Part shown: positions 1-11,250 of the stretch, in pieces
Layout: every line of letters begins with the position of its first letter
Numbering within the stretch: position 1 is the stretch's first letter
Assembly: GCA_964007475.1 (NCBI GenBank)
Contig: OZ023273.1
Span: forward strand, 81,136,598-81,200,597
Source: Hybos culiciformis
Taxonomy: Eukaryota > Arthropoda > Insecta > Diptera > Hybotidae
DNA: 64,000 bases
Reading direction: 5' to 3'
Notes under the pieces: generated by a model
Seen by the model: the letters and a program-made list of their open reading frames with translations, nothing else
What the model was told of the DNA's origin: nothing
Database searches by the model: none
Position numbers and translations under genes: made by a program

Positions 1-1232
1 AATATGCGTATGGCCATTATTTATAAGATGCGTTTTAGATTAGATTTAGAAAACGATTTTGTAATTTAAGTTAAAATAATTTTAAGTATTTTGTAATTGA
101 AATTCTAATTTAAGTTAAAATCGTTATTAAATAAATTTAAGGTAAATAATTTATTAGTTAAGATAAAAATTATCAAAAGTAAAAGTTACTAATCTTGTTA
201 AAATAAAGAAATATTAGGATGAAATTTGGAACTGTTGATATTAGAAAATAAACCGAAGTTTTAATTCAATGAATTTCAATATATTTTCAAATTGTGAAAC
301 ACAAATAGATGCAAAAATAGAATCCATCTTTAGTTTAAGTTCAAAATTAATAAGTGTAAAATTGATTAAAGAAATTTTTTTTTTTTGTTTTCACTGAAAT
401 CAAATATAAATTTTGAAAGTATTAGTTAAAAATTTTTCAGTGTTGCATCTAAATTTTTTATTTACTAATTTAAATTTTATAATTTTTCTAGATTTTTTTT
501 TTTTTTGTGGAAATGGAATTTAATTTTTTTTCTTTATCTCAAACTTTATTTTTTTAACTTTATTAATTTTATTTAAAATTTGAAGTTTTTTAGTAAAAAA
601 AAAATTATTGTGTTTTTTCTTTTTTTCAATTTCAATTTGACTTGAATTTTGAAATAAAGGAGAATTCACACTCGAGTTCACATTTTTAATTTAAAATACT
701 CAGGAATGTAAAAATTTTAAAGTAAAATGAAATAATTAAAGTATTTATTAAAAAAATTTCTAAGATTTTTGTTCCTTAATTTTTTTTTAGTTTAGTATTT
801 TTTCTAGAATCGGTTTATGAAATTATTTATTATTGATATTAAAAATAATTCTCGATGATAAAACGATTCATGTTTCACTTAAATTCAATTTCATTTTTTA
901 TTTAGGAAAAATCTGACTTAAATATGCCCAGAAACCTAGGGGCATTTTTCTTGAACACTTTAATAGAATTTCGATTTTTATTTTATCGCAAATGTTATTT
1001 ATAAAATTCAAGAAAATGGTTTCAATCATGTAAAATTATTTTTGATATTAGAAATAATTAACAGAAGGTAATTTTGTTGAAATATCTAGTTGATTTAATT
1101 TTTAAATTATTTAATTGAAAATTGAACACGTATTCGTTAATAACAATTATGCCATGATTAATTAGTTGTATGGGATTTCCACCATCCTTATCTCTTAGAT
1201 TCAAGTTTCCTTAATTATGTATATTATATAAA
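1..1232. other. AT-rich stretch, no gene seen
   Basis: I see only A/T-rich DNA with many homopolymer runs. No open frame, inverted repeat or recognisable protein remnant stands out on either strand. Confidence 0.6.
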
Positions 1233-2752
1233 ACTAGCTGTACCCACACACACGTTGTTGTGGAACACACGTTTTAAGTGAAATTTTTGTTGTCAGATTT
1301 GGGAAAATATCTAAAAATTAATATTTATCATTTCTACTTATTCAACACTTAAATTGTATGAAATCGGATGATATCGAATGATATCCAAATTTGTGTTTTT
1401 ATCCATTTCCTCTTTTTATGAATCAAATTTGAATGAAATCGGAAGAACTTTTGCAGAATGATTTCTGGGTAGGGTGCCATTCAAATTTAAAACAGCCTAT
1501 AACGATCCCGAGACAAAGAGACGATGTAAATTTCGAAACAATCGGTTGAGTGGTTTAGTTTTTAATATTTTGTAGTTATTAGTAATTAAGAAATTGATTT
1601 CTATCTATTCGAAGAGGGGGCCAAATTTTTTGTTACGAAATTCGTGTGCTTAATCATTTTTATGTACCAAATTTAAATGAAATCGGACAAACTTTTGAAA
1701 TCCGCTCATGGGTTGGAGGTCAATAAATTTTTTGTTAAGAAATTTGTGTGTAATTATTTCCTCTTTTTACATGCCAAATTTGAATGAAATCGGACGAACT
1801 TTTAAAGTCCGACCCCAGGTGAGGTCCCTGGGGAGGAAGTCAAAAAATTTTTTGTAACGAAATTGTGTGTAATCAGTTCTTCTTTTTACGTACCAAATTT
1901 GAATGAAATCGGAAATTTTGAGGTCCGCCCCCCGGGGAAGTCTCTGGGTAGGAGGTCAACAAATTTTTTGTTACTAAATTTGTGTGTAATCAGTTCCTCT
2001 TCTTACGTACCAAATTTGAATCAAATCGGACGAACTTTTGAAGTCCGCCCCCGATGGGAGGTCCCTATGGTAGGAGGTCAACAAATTTTTTGTTACGAAA
2101 TTTGTGTGTAATCAGCTCCTCTTTTTAAATACCAAATTTGAATGAAATCGCACGATTTTTTCAAGTCCGCCCCCAGAGGTCTTTGGGTAGGAGGTCCCTG
2201 GGTAGGAAGTCAACAAATTTTTTGTTACGAAATTTGTGTGTAATCAGCTCCTCTTTTTACATACCAAATTTGAATGAAATCGGACGAACTTTTGAAAACT
2301 GCCCCCAGGGGCGGTCTTTGGGTAGGAGGTCCCTGCGTAGGAGGTCAGCAAATTTTTGTTACAGAATTTGTTTGTAATCAGTTCTTCTTTTTATATACCA
2401 AATTTGAATGAAATCGGACGAACTTTCAAAATCCGCCCCAATGGGAAGTCCCTGGGTAGGAGGTTCCTGGTTAGGAGGTTCCTTGGTAGGAGGTTCCTGG
2501 GTAGGAGGTCAACAAATTTTTTGTTACGGAATTTGTGTGTAATCACATCCTCTTTTTACGTAAAAAATTTAAATTAAATCGGACGAACTTTTGAAGTCCG
2601 CCCCCGGGGGAGGTCCCTGAGGTATGGAAAATAGATAGTAGCGGATTCTCAGACCTACTGAATACGCATATAAAATTTGGTAAAAATCGGTAAAGCCGTT
2701 TCGGAGGAGTACGGTAACTAACATTGTGACATGGAAATTTTATATATTAGAT
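1233..2752 (+). repeat. Tandem-repeat-bearing interspersed element, about 9 diverged units
   Basis: The segment opens with ACTAGCTGTACCCACACACA and closes with a GC-richer tail (GTAAAGCCGTTTCGGAGGAG, then a TATATATTAG end). Between them is a unit of about 105-170 bp repeated roughly nine times. Each unit carries GAATGAAATCGGACGAACTT, a C/G-rich core (AAGTCCGCCCCC) and a GGTCCCTGGGTAGGAGGTCA block present one to four times. That variable block explains the uneven unit length. The open frames across it are repeat-encoded and not genes. A partial related copy lies at 21345-21500, so this is a dispersed family rather than a local satellite. The conserved 5' and 3' ends suggest a mobile element with an internal minisatellite. 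I cannot assign a superfamily. Confidence 0.75.
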
Positions 2753-3669
2753 TATTGTAAATATTTTGTGGACAAATAAATAATTAAATTGAATTGAATT
2801 ATTTAATTATTTATTTATATTAGTTAATTTTATTATTTTTTTACTTAAATCGACTTTCAATTTTTAGCGAAATTATTTTTTATTGAGCTATTAAATTTAA
2901 ATTTTTAAAATAATAGTGTAAATATTTTTTAGCAGAATAAAAAAATTTCATCATTTGTATCTACATTTTTTATTTAACGAAAATTTAAATTTAAATTTTT
3001 ATTTTTCTTATAAAATTCATGAAAACTCACGGATGTTTTATTCAAATCACCAGCTTGGGCAATTTTTTGGAGAATTAAGTTTTAATTGTAACATTTTTTT
3101 TATTTTATTTTTTATTAAGTAAGAATCTGAATAAAGTTTTATTGTTTACTAAATCAAATTGCATTATCAAATTTCAATTTATAGTATATCACAGACTGCA
3201 ATTGTGAAATTCTCAAACTGTATGTGCAAATCGAGTTTAAATTTTGTTTTTATCTCAAACTTTAGTTGGGAAATTATAATATTGATATTAAACGGAATTA
3301 ATAAAAAATTTATGAATGAAATTAAATTTTTTGTTTTCAACGAAATCAAGTTTAAATTTAAAAAAAAATTGGTTCAAAATTATTCAGAATTTATATTTAA
3401 AATTTTTATACAATAATTTAAATTTTATAATTTTTCTAGATTTGTTCGAGTTTAAATTTTTTCTCAAACTTTATTTGGGAAATTATATTGATGTTAGAAA
3501 ATAATAAACAGTTTTAAATAAAAAATTTTCTGTGTTTCACTAAAATTCAAATTCAATTTTTTATTTTAAAATATTTTTAAGTTAAATAATATTTTTTGTT
3601 TTTGTTCTTTATTAAAATCGAATCTTTTTTTGAATTAAAGTATTTTTTTTTAATACAATTCACTAGGAA
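2753..3669. other. AT-rich stretch, no gene seen
   Basis: Short open frames here are low-complexity (Phe, Lys, Asn, Ile) and have no motif. It may hold the unrecognisable reverse-transcriptase part of the minus-strand LINE that follows, but I cannot support that from the sequence. Confidence 0.5.
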
Positions 3670-3990
3670 ATGAATAATCTTTAAAAAAATTTCTGTTGTT
3701 ATATACAAAAAATGTTAACACTTTCCTAAGCACTGTACAAAGTAATTATTAAATTCATTTGCTATGTTCTCATCATTTTTGATTACGGTATATTGTTATT
3801 GATATTTAATATTTCTTTTGGTACATCCTTTTTATTTTCAAAAACTACATCTTTTATCGCTAGACTCATACCTCTGAGATCTCCGATTTTGTTTTCAATT
3901 TTTTTTCTTATCTAATAATTGTTTTGTTTTTTATTTCGTTTTTAAATTTGTTTCTTATGCTTAACAGTCCTTAAACATTCAAAGCTACAT
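3670..3990 (-). pseudogene. Decayed LINE, linker between endonuclease and RT
   Basis: On the minus strand the frame reads IGDLRGMSLAIKDV and then, after a stop, NDENIANEFNNYFV. The IAN.FN.YF pattern is typical of the stretch between the endonuclease and reverse transcriptase of CR1/Jockey-type non-LTR retrotransposons. It is collinear with the endonuclease remnant at 6057-7085. The two parts are separated by the Tc1-like element at 3993-4935 and the long-inverted-repeat element at 4938-6056. Stops and shifts show that it is dead. The RT domain is not recognisable to the left. Confidence 0.6.
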
Positions 3991-3992
3991 TA

Positions 3993-4935
3993 CAGGGTGA
4001 CAACAATCAACTGTCAGGTTAAAAAATGGCTACAAAAACTTTAATTTTACGTCAATTATGAGGAAATTTTATTTATAAGATCCTTATAATATATCGAACA
4101 AAATTTAATGTTTCGATTCAATTCTTTCGCTTTACATTTTAATAATTTCCTTTAAACGTTTCGGAAAAATTTTGCACGCGGCACTTTCATAGGAATTTCA
4201 TCCCAAATCTTTACCAAATGAGCTTTGAATTGCTCCAAACTTATTTTTTTGACATTCTTAACTTTACTGAGCATATATCCCCATATGCAGAATTCAACTG
4301 GATTGAGGTCCGGTGAAGATGTAGGCCACTCTTTAGATGTTACAAAATCTGCCTAATTTTTACAAAATTACAAAATCTTGCAAATTGGGTTCGTTTGCCT
4401 TTATGAGCTGGCGCAGAATCTTGTTGAAAACAAAAATAGTCTTAGCCAAACATGTTCTTAGCCTGAGGAAGAAAATTTGTTTCTAGAATATTAGTGACGA
4501 TCAATTTTCACGTTTTTATCAACAAATTTCAATGGGAATTGCCCTCTGGCGCAAATGGCTCCCAAACCACCACACGAGACACATTCTGAAATCCTTAAAC
4601 GCCTAATTTGTCGATTGAGACCTCAGAAAGTAAAATTCCCAAACACGATCATTTTGCTGATTATAAGAGTCTTGCAACAGAAGCATTTTTTCATCCGAAA
4701 AAATTATTTCGTCTCCTGCGTGCCAGTCAAACAAAAATTTACTTTTTATGTTGTACTTAAAAATTAGCTCTCGTTTGGATTCCAAGTTTAATTTTAAATA
4801 CAAGAATCTTTTTTTAATGAGAACTTAATAAGAATTAAGTTTAAAAAAAGTGGAGGTAACAAAAAATTTTTTTCGCCCACTTAGACATCATATTTAAATT
4901 TTGAAACTTGCCGACAGTTGATTGTGGTCACACTG
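3993..4935 (-). mobile_element. Tc1-like DNA transposon, decayed, flanked by TA
   Basis: Terminal inverted repeats start CAGGGTGACAACAATCAACT at 3993 and CAGTGTGACCACAATCAACT (reverse complement) at 4935. TA dinucleotides flank both sides (3991-3992 and 4936-4937), as Tc1/mariner elements require. The minus strand holds transposase remnants. IIFSDEK and NQQNDRVW near 4640-4720 correspond to the second catalytic Asp region. WPTSSPDLNPVEFCIWGY near 4275-4330 is the third catalytic region; the SPDLNP-x-E form fits a Tc1-type DDE rather than a mariner DDD transposase. Stops and shifts break the frame and the N-terminal DNA-binding part is not visible, so the copy is inactive. It sits at the left edge of the element at 4938-6056, both inside the older LINE. 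Confidence 0.85.
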
Positions 4936-4937
4936 TA

Positions 4938-6056
4938 ATTCGCAGCAAGCTAAAAATTGGCATGAATGTTCAGAAATCATTATAAATGAAATGTGAAAAG
5001 TACCAATTGATCCGGTGTTTGCAAAAAAATTTATTCAAGGTCAAAGCTCAGACAAAAATTGTAGATCGTACAACAAAAAAAGTCTCAATAACTTTTTTGT
5101 AAGAGTCACCGTTTCTGAGTTATAATTATTCAAAAAAGTTTAAAAAGTTGTATTCATCATAATATGCACACGTTTTCCCGCCACCTGTGTGGTAGCGTAT
5201 GAGACGCGTTTTTTTTATCGTGGTTTCTGTGGTAGGCCTATTCCACGAACTTTTATGAATTTGATTAGTGTAAATTAATATATGTACTGTACTATTAAAA
5301 ATAATGAATAACGAAAGCGGTCTGAATTCTAACGTAGAATGGGGTAAATTATTCGTCCGATTAATAATTACAAAAAATTTCAGGTTCTTCTTGTTGTTGC
5401 TCTTGTTCTTCATCTTCTCGTTCTTCTTCTTCTTTTTCTTCATTTTCTTCCTGGTTGATGCAGATAAATTGTTCCATTAGAGATGCATCAGATGTCAATT
5501 TTATCATAGATACATATCTTTTCAATGTTATCGCAATTAAGGGAGTGCGACCAACCTATCAACAACGAAGAACCCAACCATTCGTTTATATCATATGAAT
5601 CCTCTTCGGAGGGCGACTGGAACACGACTGGCCTTGACAATGTGTACACGCTAACGAACAAAACAATTTGCATCCGCATTTAGCATTACATCCCTTTTTA
5701 CAATTGCAAAAAATTGTGTTGATGACTTTTTCCGGCGCAGTGTGAGCAAAGTCTGAATTTGTTCCAATATATGTATGTGTACATGGCTCTCTTATGCATA
5801 TTATGATACAACTTTTTAAACTTTTTGAAACGGTGACTGTTACAAAAAAAAGTTGTTGAGACCTTTTTTGTAGATAATTTTACGATCTACAATTTTTGTC
5901 TGAGCTATTTTACGATAAAACGTTTTTTTTCCGTTTGGCTAAAAAACTCAAAAAACCCATTTTTGCCACCTTTGAATACATTTTTTTGCAAACACCGGAT
6001 CTATTGGGACTTTTAACATTTCATTCATTCATACCAATTTTTAGCTTGCTGCGAAT
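4938..6056 (-). mobile_element. DNA element with long inverted repeats (~230 bp arms)
   Basis: The left arm (4938 to about 5165) and right arm (about 5810 to 6056) are inverted copies. Ends read ATTCGCAGCAAGCTAAAAAT on the left and its inverse on the right, with further matches around CCGGTGTTTGCAAAAA and TACGATCTACAATTTTTGTC. The right arm carries about 70 extra bases. TA lies just outside both ends (4936-4937, 6057-6058). The interior holds the C-terminal part of a cysteine-rich protein on the minus strand. The combination fits a DNA transposon; I do not know an accepted superfamily name for it. Confidence 0.75.
5361..5757 (-). pseudogene. C-terminal fragment of CXC-type cysteine-rich transposon protein
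   Basis: Reading from 5757 towards 5361, the minus strand encodes PEKVINTIFCNCKKGC followed by NAKCGCKLFCSLACTHCQ. This Cys spacing (CxC-x3-C-x3-CxC, then C-x3-C-x2-C) matches the CXC-like zinc cluster near the C-terminus of a multi-copy insect transposon ORF family, in which a conserved APE-x-lL-x-xI-x-C-x-C stretch leads into the cluster. After a frame change the same strand ends in a strongly acidic Glu-rich tail (EENEEKEEEEREDEE) and a stop at 5361-5363. An overlapping Lys-rich frame here is an antiphase shadow. The N-terminal part and any catalytic domain are missing, so this is a remnant. The family resemblance is from memory. Confidence 0.6.
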
Positions 6057-7085
6057 TAGTGTAACTTTGTCTCTTTTTTTTGTGTTAACTTGACCGGACT
6101 ATAATATATTTTTTCCATAATTTCTTTCTATTAAACAATTTTGCTATTTTGTATTTTTTAATTTTTTCTTTTCTTAACTTTCCTAGTTTTGAGTTGTATC
6201 ACTTATTTCTTTTATTTTTGTCATTACATATTTTTTCTATCATGAATTTCTGATTAATATAGTTCATTTTATCATTTAATATTAATGCTTTATTATTTAT
6301 ATTATTTATTTCTAATATTTCACTAAAATTACCATTTTTTTTATTTCGTTATAGTATTGAATTTTATTGTATTTTAAAAATTTAAAATTTTTCACACTTT
6401 CATTTTCATTAATATTATTATACATATTGTCGGTCTCGTGCAAAAATCACGAAACTGTAATTTTGGCCGTTTTGACCTAATATTGTAGAAAAATTATAAA
6501 AAACTAAAATTTTAATATGTTCAAAGTTAGAAGTCGAAAGCTTTCATAAATTATCTGCAATGACTATTTCTATTTTCCCGAAAGTACCAAAACGTACTAA
6601 AAAAGAACGATAAAAAAAATTCAAAACCACTTTTCTCAAAACTATGTTTTTGCAGTTTCGTGATTTTTCCATGAGACCGACGATATTTAAGCTAATTACT
6701 ATTGACTCATAATCACTTATTTTATATTCGCTTATTATTTTTGCTGATATATGTTTATAAAATTTATAACATAATCCAACAATGTTTGTGATGTATTTGT
6801 TATTCTAGTTGGTTTATCTATTATAATTAGTTTCATTCCTAAATCAGTTATAGCATTATTTATTTTCCTGGTATATATATTATCGTTTAATTAATTTATA
6901 TTAAAATCTCCACAAATAATTATTTCTAAGTTTTCATTTATGTGTTTATTAACAAACTCTACAAACATGTTTTCAAAATAAGATATAAGGTTTAAACCAG
7001 GAGATCAATATAAACACATAATTAAGATTTCTTTCTGGTTAATTTTCACTTTAATGACTACAATCCATATTTGTTTAGTTAGTAT
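6057..7085 (-). pseudogene. Decayed LINE, AP-endonuclease domain remnant
   Basis: The minus strand reads LEIIICGDFNIN (stop) NDNIYTRKINNA and KPTRITNTSQTLLDYVI, then KISDYESIVI. These are the GDFN, PTR-x-(T)-x-S-x-(T)-L-x-D and SDH-type motifs of the apurinic-like endonuclease of non-LTR retrotransposons. They lie in the expected order between about 7060 and 6690. Left of the MITE (6428-6683) the strand continues with KNFKFLKYNKIQYYNEIKK and KRNKWYNSKLGKLRKEKIKK, like the basic linker after the endonuclease. In-frame stops are present and no intact ORF remains. It belongs with the fragment at 3670-3990. Confidence 0.7.
6428..6683. mobile_element. MITE with ~30-bp TIR (TGTCGGTCTCGTG)
   Basis: The two ends are inverted copies: GTCGGTCTCGTGCAAAAATC plus ACGAAACTG at the left, and the inverse at 6652-6683 with small differences. 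The interior is AT-rich and non-coding. The insertion splits the LINE remnant on this strand. Superfamily not determined. Confidence 0.8.
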
Positions 7086-7138
7086 AAGAACATTTTAAAT
7101 TGTTTGATCTAAGCAACAAATAAATAAATAATTAATCA

Positions 7139-7400
7139 AATATGGCATTGGACAAACTACAATCGATAAAGATATTCCAATGCACAAAAAGATATTTTGA
7201 AAATCGATCGAACAGACTACGTTAATGTGTTGAACAAAACAGATAAACATCAAATTTGAGAATGAGTTGTGTTCAGTTCTTACAAATTTGTAGAAACAAT
7301 CTATCCATTTTATGTATATTAAATTTAGTTGTCCCTGCCGCTCCAATGAGTTTATTATTTTCGAGCAATCGTTGTTAAAAACACATCGCAGCCATGACAC
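7139..7400. mobile_element. Diverged relative of the MITE at 8367-8840
   Basis: Left-end words match the better copy at 8367: TGGCATTGGACAAACT here against TGCCTTGGACAGACT there. The downstream words ATCGAACAGACTAC and AACAAAACAGATAAACATC are shared in the same order. I do not see a clear right end, so the boundary is approximate. Confidence 0.45.
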
Positions 7401-7635
7401 AAATTAACTGCTTGAAAATAGTGGATTAATTTGTGATGTAATGGTACCACCATTGTTAATTCGCTATTCAGCATTTAAACTGACAAACTATTTCGAAACC
7501 TTACCCTTTCAAAATTGAAGCAGACATAGGTGATAAAAAATTTTATTACCATTTGTCGAAATGTAGAGAAGTGGTTGAAAATGCACCTCAAAGTAAAATT
7601 TAGAAGATTGGGTAAGGGAATCGATAACCATATTA

Positions 7636-7873
7636 AAAAAAAAACACACGAAGCAGTCACAGGAACTGCGGAAAGAAGTTTATACTTAAAAGCTTTAAAC
7701 TGTGAAACAACAATGGCTACAAATAATGGACTGCTTTTGGACTGATGGACCGATTTTTATTTTTATTTACATTTTATACTGAGCAGCCCTTCATTTGTAG
7801 CCACTGTTATTTCATAGTTTAAAGCTTTTAAGTATTAACTTCTATCGGCAGTTGCTATGAATGCTTCATGCGC
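7636..7873. mobile_element. Foldback MITE, ~100-bp arms (copy A)
   Basis: Arms beginning ACACACGAAGCAGTCACAGG (left) and the inverse of a diverged GCGCATGAAGCATTCATAGC (right) meet around ATGGACTGCTTTTGGACTGA. A second copy lies at 16466-16707, showing that this is a dispersed family. No coding sequence is seen. Confidence 0.8.
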
Positions 7874-8030
7874 TTTTTTTTAATTAGGTGAACTATAATT
7901 ATTTAGGAACTTTACCCAAAAATATTCTACTACTGCCGATTTACTAATATTCCCTATGAAAAAATAATGCTGAAATTGACTAGATCATAATTATCGTACT
8001 TTGCTGCTGCCTAGCTTTTTCAGACTTTTT

Positions 8031-8187
8031 TAATTTCAAATATATGTATATATAGGGCCCAATATTACCAATATTATTAATAACATAATAATAGGTTTAA
8101 GAAACAAACACATTTTTTTATTGGTAGGATATGTAATTTTTTTTTGCTTGTAATATTGGGCCCTATATATACATATATTTGAAATTA
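8031..8187. mobile_element. Small MITE with a perfect 37-bp TIR
   Basis: 8031-8067 is the exact reverse complement of 8151-8187, with GGGCCC near the inner edge of each arm. The interior of about 80 bp is AT-rich. A perfect match suggests recent insertion or a strongly constrained hairpin. Confidence 0.8.
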
Positions 8188-8366
8188 ATTAATATTAATT
8201 AATATTATACATTTTTTTAATGCGTATGTGATCGGTATATTGTATTTAGTGCTATAGAATTTTGTAGTGCGCTCTTTAGGATATGATATGAGTGATGAGT
8301 GACACATTGAATATGCTACTCTCTCTCTCTTCTTTATTATTATTTAAGTCATTCACTATTTTAAGT

Positions 8367-8840
8367 TATGCCTTGGACAGACTGAACTCGAAAAACATGT
8401 TCTTGAGCACAAAAACATGTTATTAAAATCGACCGAACAGACTACCTTTAATGTGTTTCACAAAACAGATAAACATCTGTTTTTTTTTTTTTCAAGTTTA
8501 AAAACAAAAGTAAACAATACAATATACCTACAAATTCAATTCAAATTCAAAATAAAAAACAATAACAAACTTTTTTTTCATTTGTTTACAAATAAATACA
8601 ACATAAAATTGTCAAAGTCAAAGTCAAAAATGATACCCCAGTGAACATTAATGGCTTCCACATATTGCCTCACGGAATATTTGTAAAAATTACTCAACCC
8701 ATCCTTTAACAACAACATGTTTTCGCAAGAACATGTTCTTGTTCTTGTTTTTATTACTATGGGAAAACTACTTCAAAAACATAAAATTAACATGTTCTTG
8801 ATCAAGAACATGTTAATCGTGTCAGTCTGTCCAAGGCATT
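8367..8840. mobile_element. MITE with ~40-bp TIR (TGCCTTGGACAGACTGA)
   Basis: Left end TATGCCTTGGACAGACTGA plus AACATGTTCTT; the right end is the inverse, near AAGAACATGTTAATCGTGTC. Several copies of the palindromic word AAGAACATGTTCTTG sit near both ends, as expected of transposase-binding repeats. It is AT-rich and non-coding. A diverged relative is at 7139-7400. Confidence 0.75.
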
Positions 8841-10154
8841 AGAGTCAGTCTGTAAATATATTTTGTAGAAAAAAATTTATAATAATAACTTGCGCACACG
8901 ACGTGTATTATTTAATTGAATAGACATCACATGGCGACCGTGACAGCTGTCATTTAGGCAGTCTGAAATTTTTTTTAAATAAAAATTAAAAATTATATAA
9001 TTTTTTTCTATTTAAAATTACATTAAATGAATCTGAAAATTTTATTTAAGTCTGAAAACTTTTTTTAATTAAAATTAAATCGGATATATTTATACGAAAA
9101 AAAAATAATAAAAAGCAAGAGGGAATGAATTCGGAAAAGAAATTAAATTAAAAAAAAAAAAAAATCTTTAAAGAGTAGAAAAAATTTTATTTTAAAATCA
9201 AAAATTCAAAAAAAAAATAAAAAATCATATTGAAAAATGAAAATAAAAAATATTTTTCGAAAAGAAAAATGAAAATTGCACTTATTTATAAACATTGAAA
9301 AAATTTTTTTATGTTAAAATCAAAGTTTCAAAAAAAAAAAATGAATGAAAAAATGAAAAGGAAAAATTGCCATAATCCACTAGCAAAATAGCAAAGTAGA
9401 ATTTAAGAAAAATAAAAAAAAAATTTTATTAATTTAAACTTACCTCTACTTACCTTAAAATTACCTGGAAAAAATTATTAACTTTAAAATTAAAATAAGT
9501 GAAAAAAAAAACGTAAACATTTTGGAAATCCATAAATTTAAGTAACATTGAAATAACTTTGAATTTCTTCAAAGTTACGAGTTGAAAGTCATTGTAATCA
9601 GACGCCGACGCCGACGAGTTTTTGGCTGCAGCGACGCGCTTAGAAAAAAAACTCAGCGACGTGCGGCGTTACCAGCGTGCTAAAAAAAATTAAAAATTTT
9701 TTTTTTGTTTAAAAACCCTCTTACGAAAAAACCCATTCACCGTTCTTTCATAATTACTTTGATTGTTTGATAACTTTAATTGAGAATTTCGAACTGTAAT
9801 ATACACTGCCTGCTCTTTAATTAATAGTCATATTAATTAATAGTAATTAAAAAATATTTTGAAACTCATTTATTTTCAATCATCAACTAAATTGTTTGTA
9901 GGTTTGTTGTGAAAATATTTTTTTCAAGTTTTTTTTTGTCAACAAAATAAATTTTTTATATTTCAAAAAAATAAAAAAAACTAAAATAAATTTTTTTTTA
10001 AATATGAATAAGACATTGTTAAAAATTAATACGGTAATCATAAAATTATATTAAATTATAAAACAATAAAAAATAAAACAAAAAGAAATTGAACGTAGTT
10101 TTTTTAATGTTTATTTTCTCTATTTATAATATTATAATTATAATATTATAATAT
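8841..10154. other. AT-rich stretch with a GC-rich patch at 9600-9690
   Basis: No gene is seen. A short patch (GACGCCGACGCCGACGAG and GACGTGCGGCGTTACCAGCG) stands out against more than 80% A+T surroundings. It could be the end of a diverged element. I could not find a partner for it. Confidence 0.4.
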
Positions 10155-10736
10155 CGCAAAAAATCCACACCTACCTCTAACTTTCGATTAAATTTCACCA
10201 ACACCACCAGCTCTAACACCTTACCAATTAATGATAAACCATTTGCCAGTATCCCTTACTTTCCGAAAATATCCCAAGAAATATCTCAACAATTACAACA
10301 CTTTATACCCCAGATTAATATTACCTCTAAACCCAATAATAAACTAGGAAACACACTTTTTCAAAAATTAAAAGACCCCATTCCCCCCTTGGAAAAATCG
10401 GGATTGGTTTACAAAATCCCATGCTTAGATTGTGACCAAGTATACATAGGAGAAACCAAACAAAAATTAAAAACTAGAATAGCCCAACATAAAAACTCGG
10501 TGTCCAGGACTAATTTACTCGACCCTAAGACAGCATTAGCACACCATACATTGAACCATTCGCATAGATTTAATTTTGACCAGGTTCAAATTTTAGAACA
10601 AGAGAATAACAAACAAAAATTAAGAATTTGTGAAATTAATCAAATCATTTTAAACCGTTGTCAATCTTGTAATTATAAATCAGACACTAAATATTTTTCG
10701 TCAACTTACAGTAATTTATTACGACCACCTGAATAA
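10155..10736 (+). pseudogene. Penelope-like element, C-terminal GIY-YIG endonuclease
   Basis: The frame is open from about 10155 (RKKSTPTSNFRLNF) to the stop at 10734-10736, with no natural start, so it is 5'-truncated. The C-terminal domain reads GLVYKIPCLDCDQVYIGE, then TKQKLKTRIAQHK and LAHHTLNHSHRFNF, with E in RICEINQIIL. This is the GIY-YIG fold in the form used by Penelope-like elements, including the Cys pair in PCLDC. The endonuclease cuts target DNA for retrotransposition; the reverse transcriptase that should precede it is absent. The stretch before the domain (FQKLKDPIPPLEKS) is the usual linker. Followed by a roughly 400-bp 3' region carrying a hammerhead-like motif at 11124-11152. 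Confidence 0.85.
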
Positions 10737-11250
10737 TTCGTAATTTTTACCCTTTTGATCACAATATACTTAGCTCATTGTTAACGATATTATAGAATAT
10801 TTTGACAGCTTCGAAATAAAATAATTGTTAAGAAAAGAAAAAATAAAAAAATTAAAAATTGCGCTTTTTATCTTTTTGCTAATTTTATTAAAAATAAAAT
10901 TATTTATTAATTTGTAATAAATTTAAATGTTTTTTTTGACTATGTTTCTCAATAGAGAAACTATATACGTAACTTATTAAATGTTCCTGATGTTTCGTTA
11001 TTTCACACATTTATTGTGGTAAGAAATTGTAAAATATTAACATGTAAAAATTTTTATGTTAAATATTATCCAAAATTTATCTTTACTTGTTGTAGATTTA
11101 TGATATTAAAATTAATGTATTTCCTGAAGATGGCTTGGAACTAAGCCGAAATATATAGAATTTTTTAAAAAAAGACATTGATACTTCTAGGCTCAGCAAT
11201 ACAACACCTCTCAGCTAATCAACATAAGTATCAGCAATACAAACAACAAA
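10737..11250 (+). mobile_element. 3' region of the Penelope-like element
   Basis: Non-coding AT-rich tail following the endonuclease stop. It contains the CTGAAGA...GCCGAAA motif described separately and ends near the CAGCAATACAAC repeats at about 11190-11250. The exact end is not defined. Confidence 0.5.
11124..11152 (+). ncRNA. Hammerhead-like core in Penelope 3' region
   Basis: CTGAAGA is followed by a short stem (GGCTT pairing with AAGCC) and then GAAA. That is the arrangement of a hammerhead core (CTGATGA, stem II, GAAA), with one change in the first block. Penelope-like elements are known to carry hammerhead ribozymes in their terminal repeats. The T-to-A change makes activity doubtful. 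Confidence 0.4.

Noticed and set aside
3159..3504. Overlapping open frames rich in Phe, Asn, Lys and Ile
   Set aside because: Low complexity expected from AT-rich DNA; no motif.
5126..5443. Lys-rich open frame starting MKKKKKKNEKMKNKSNNKKN
   Set aside because: It is the antiphase reading of the Glu-rich tail of the CXC-type protein on the same strand.
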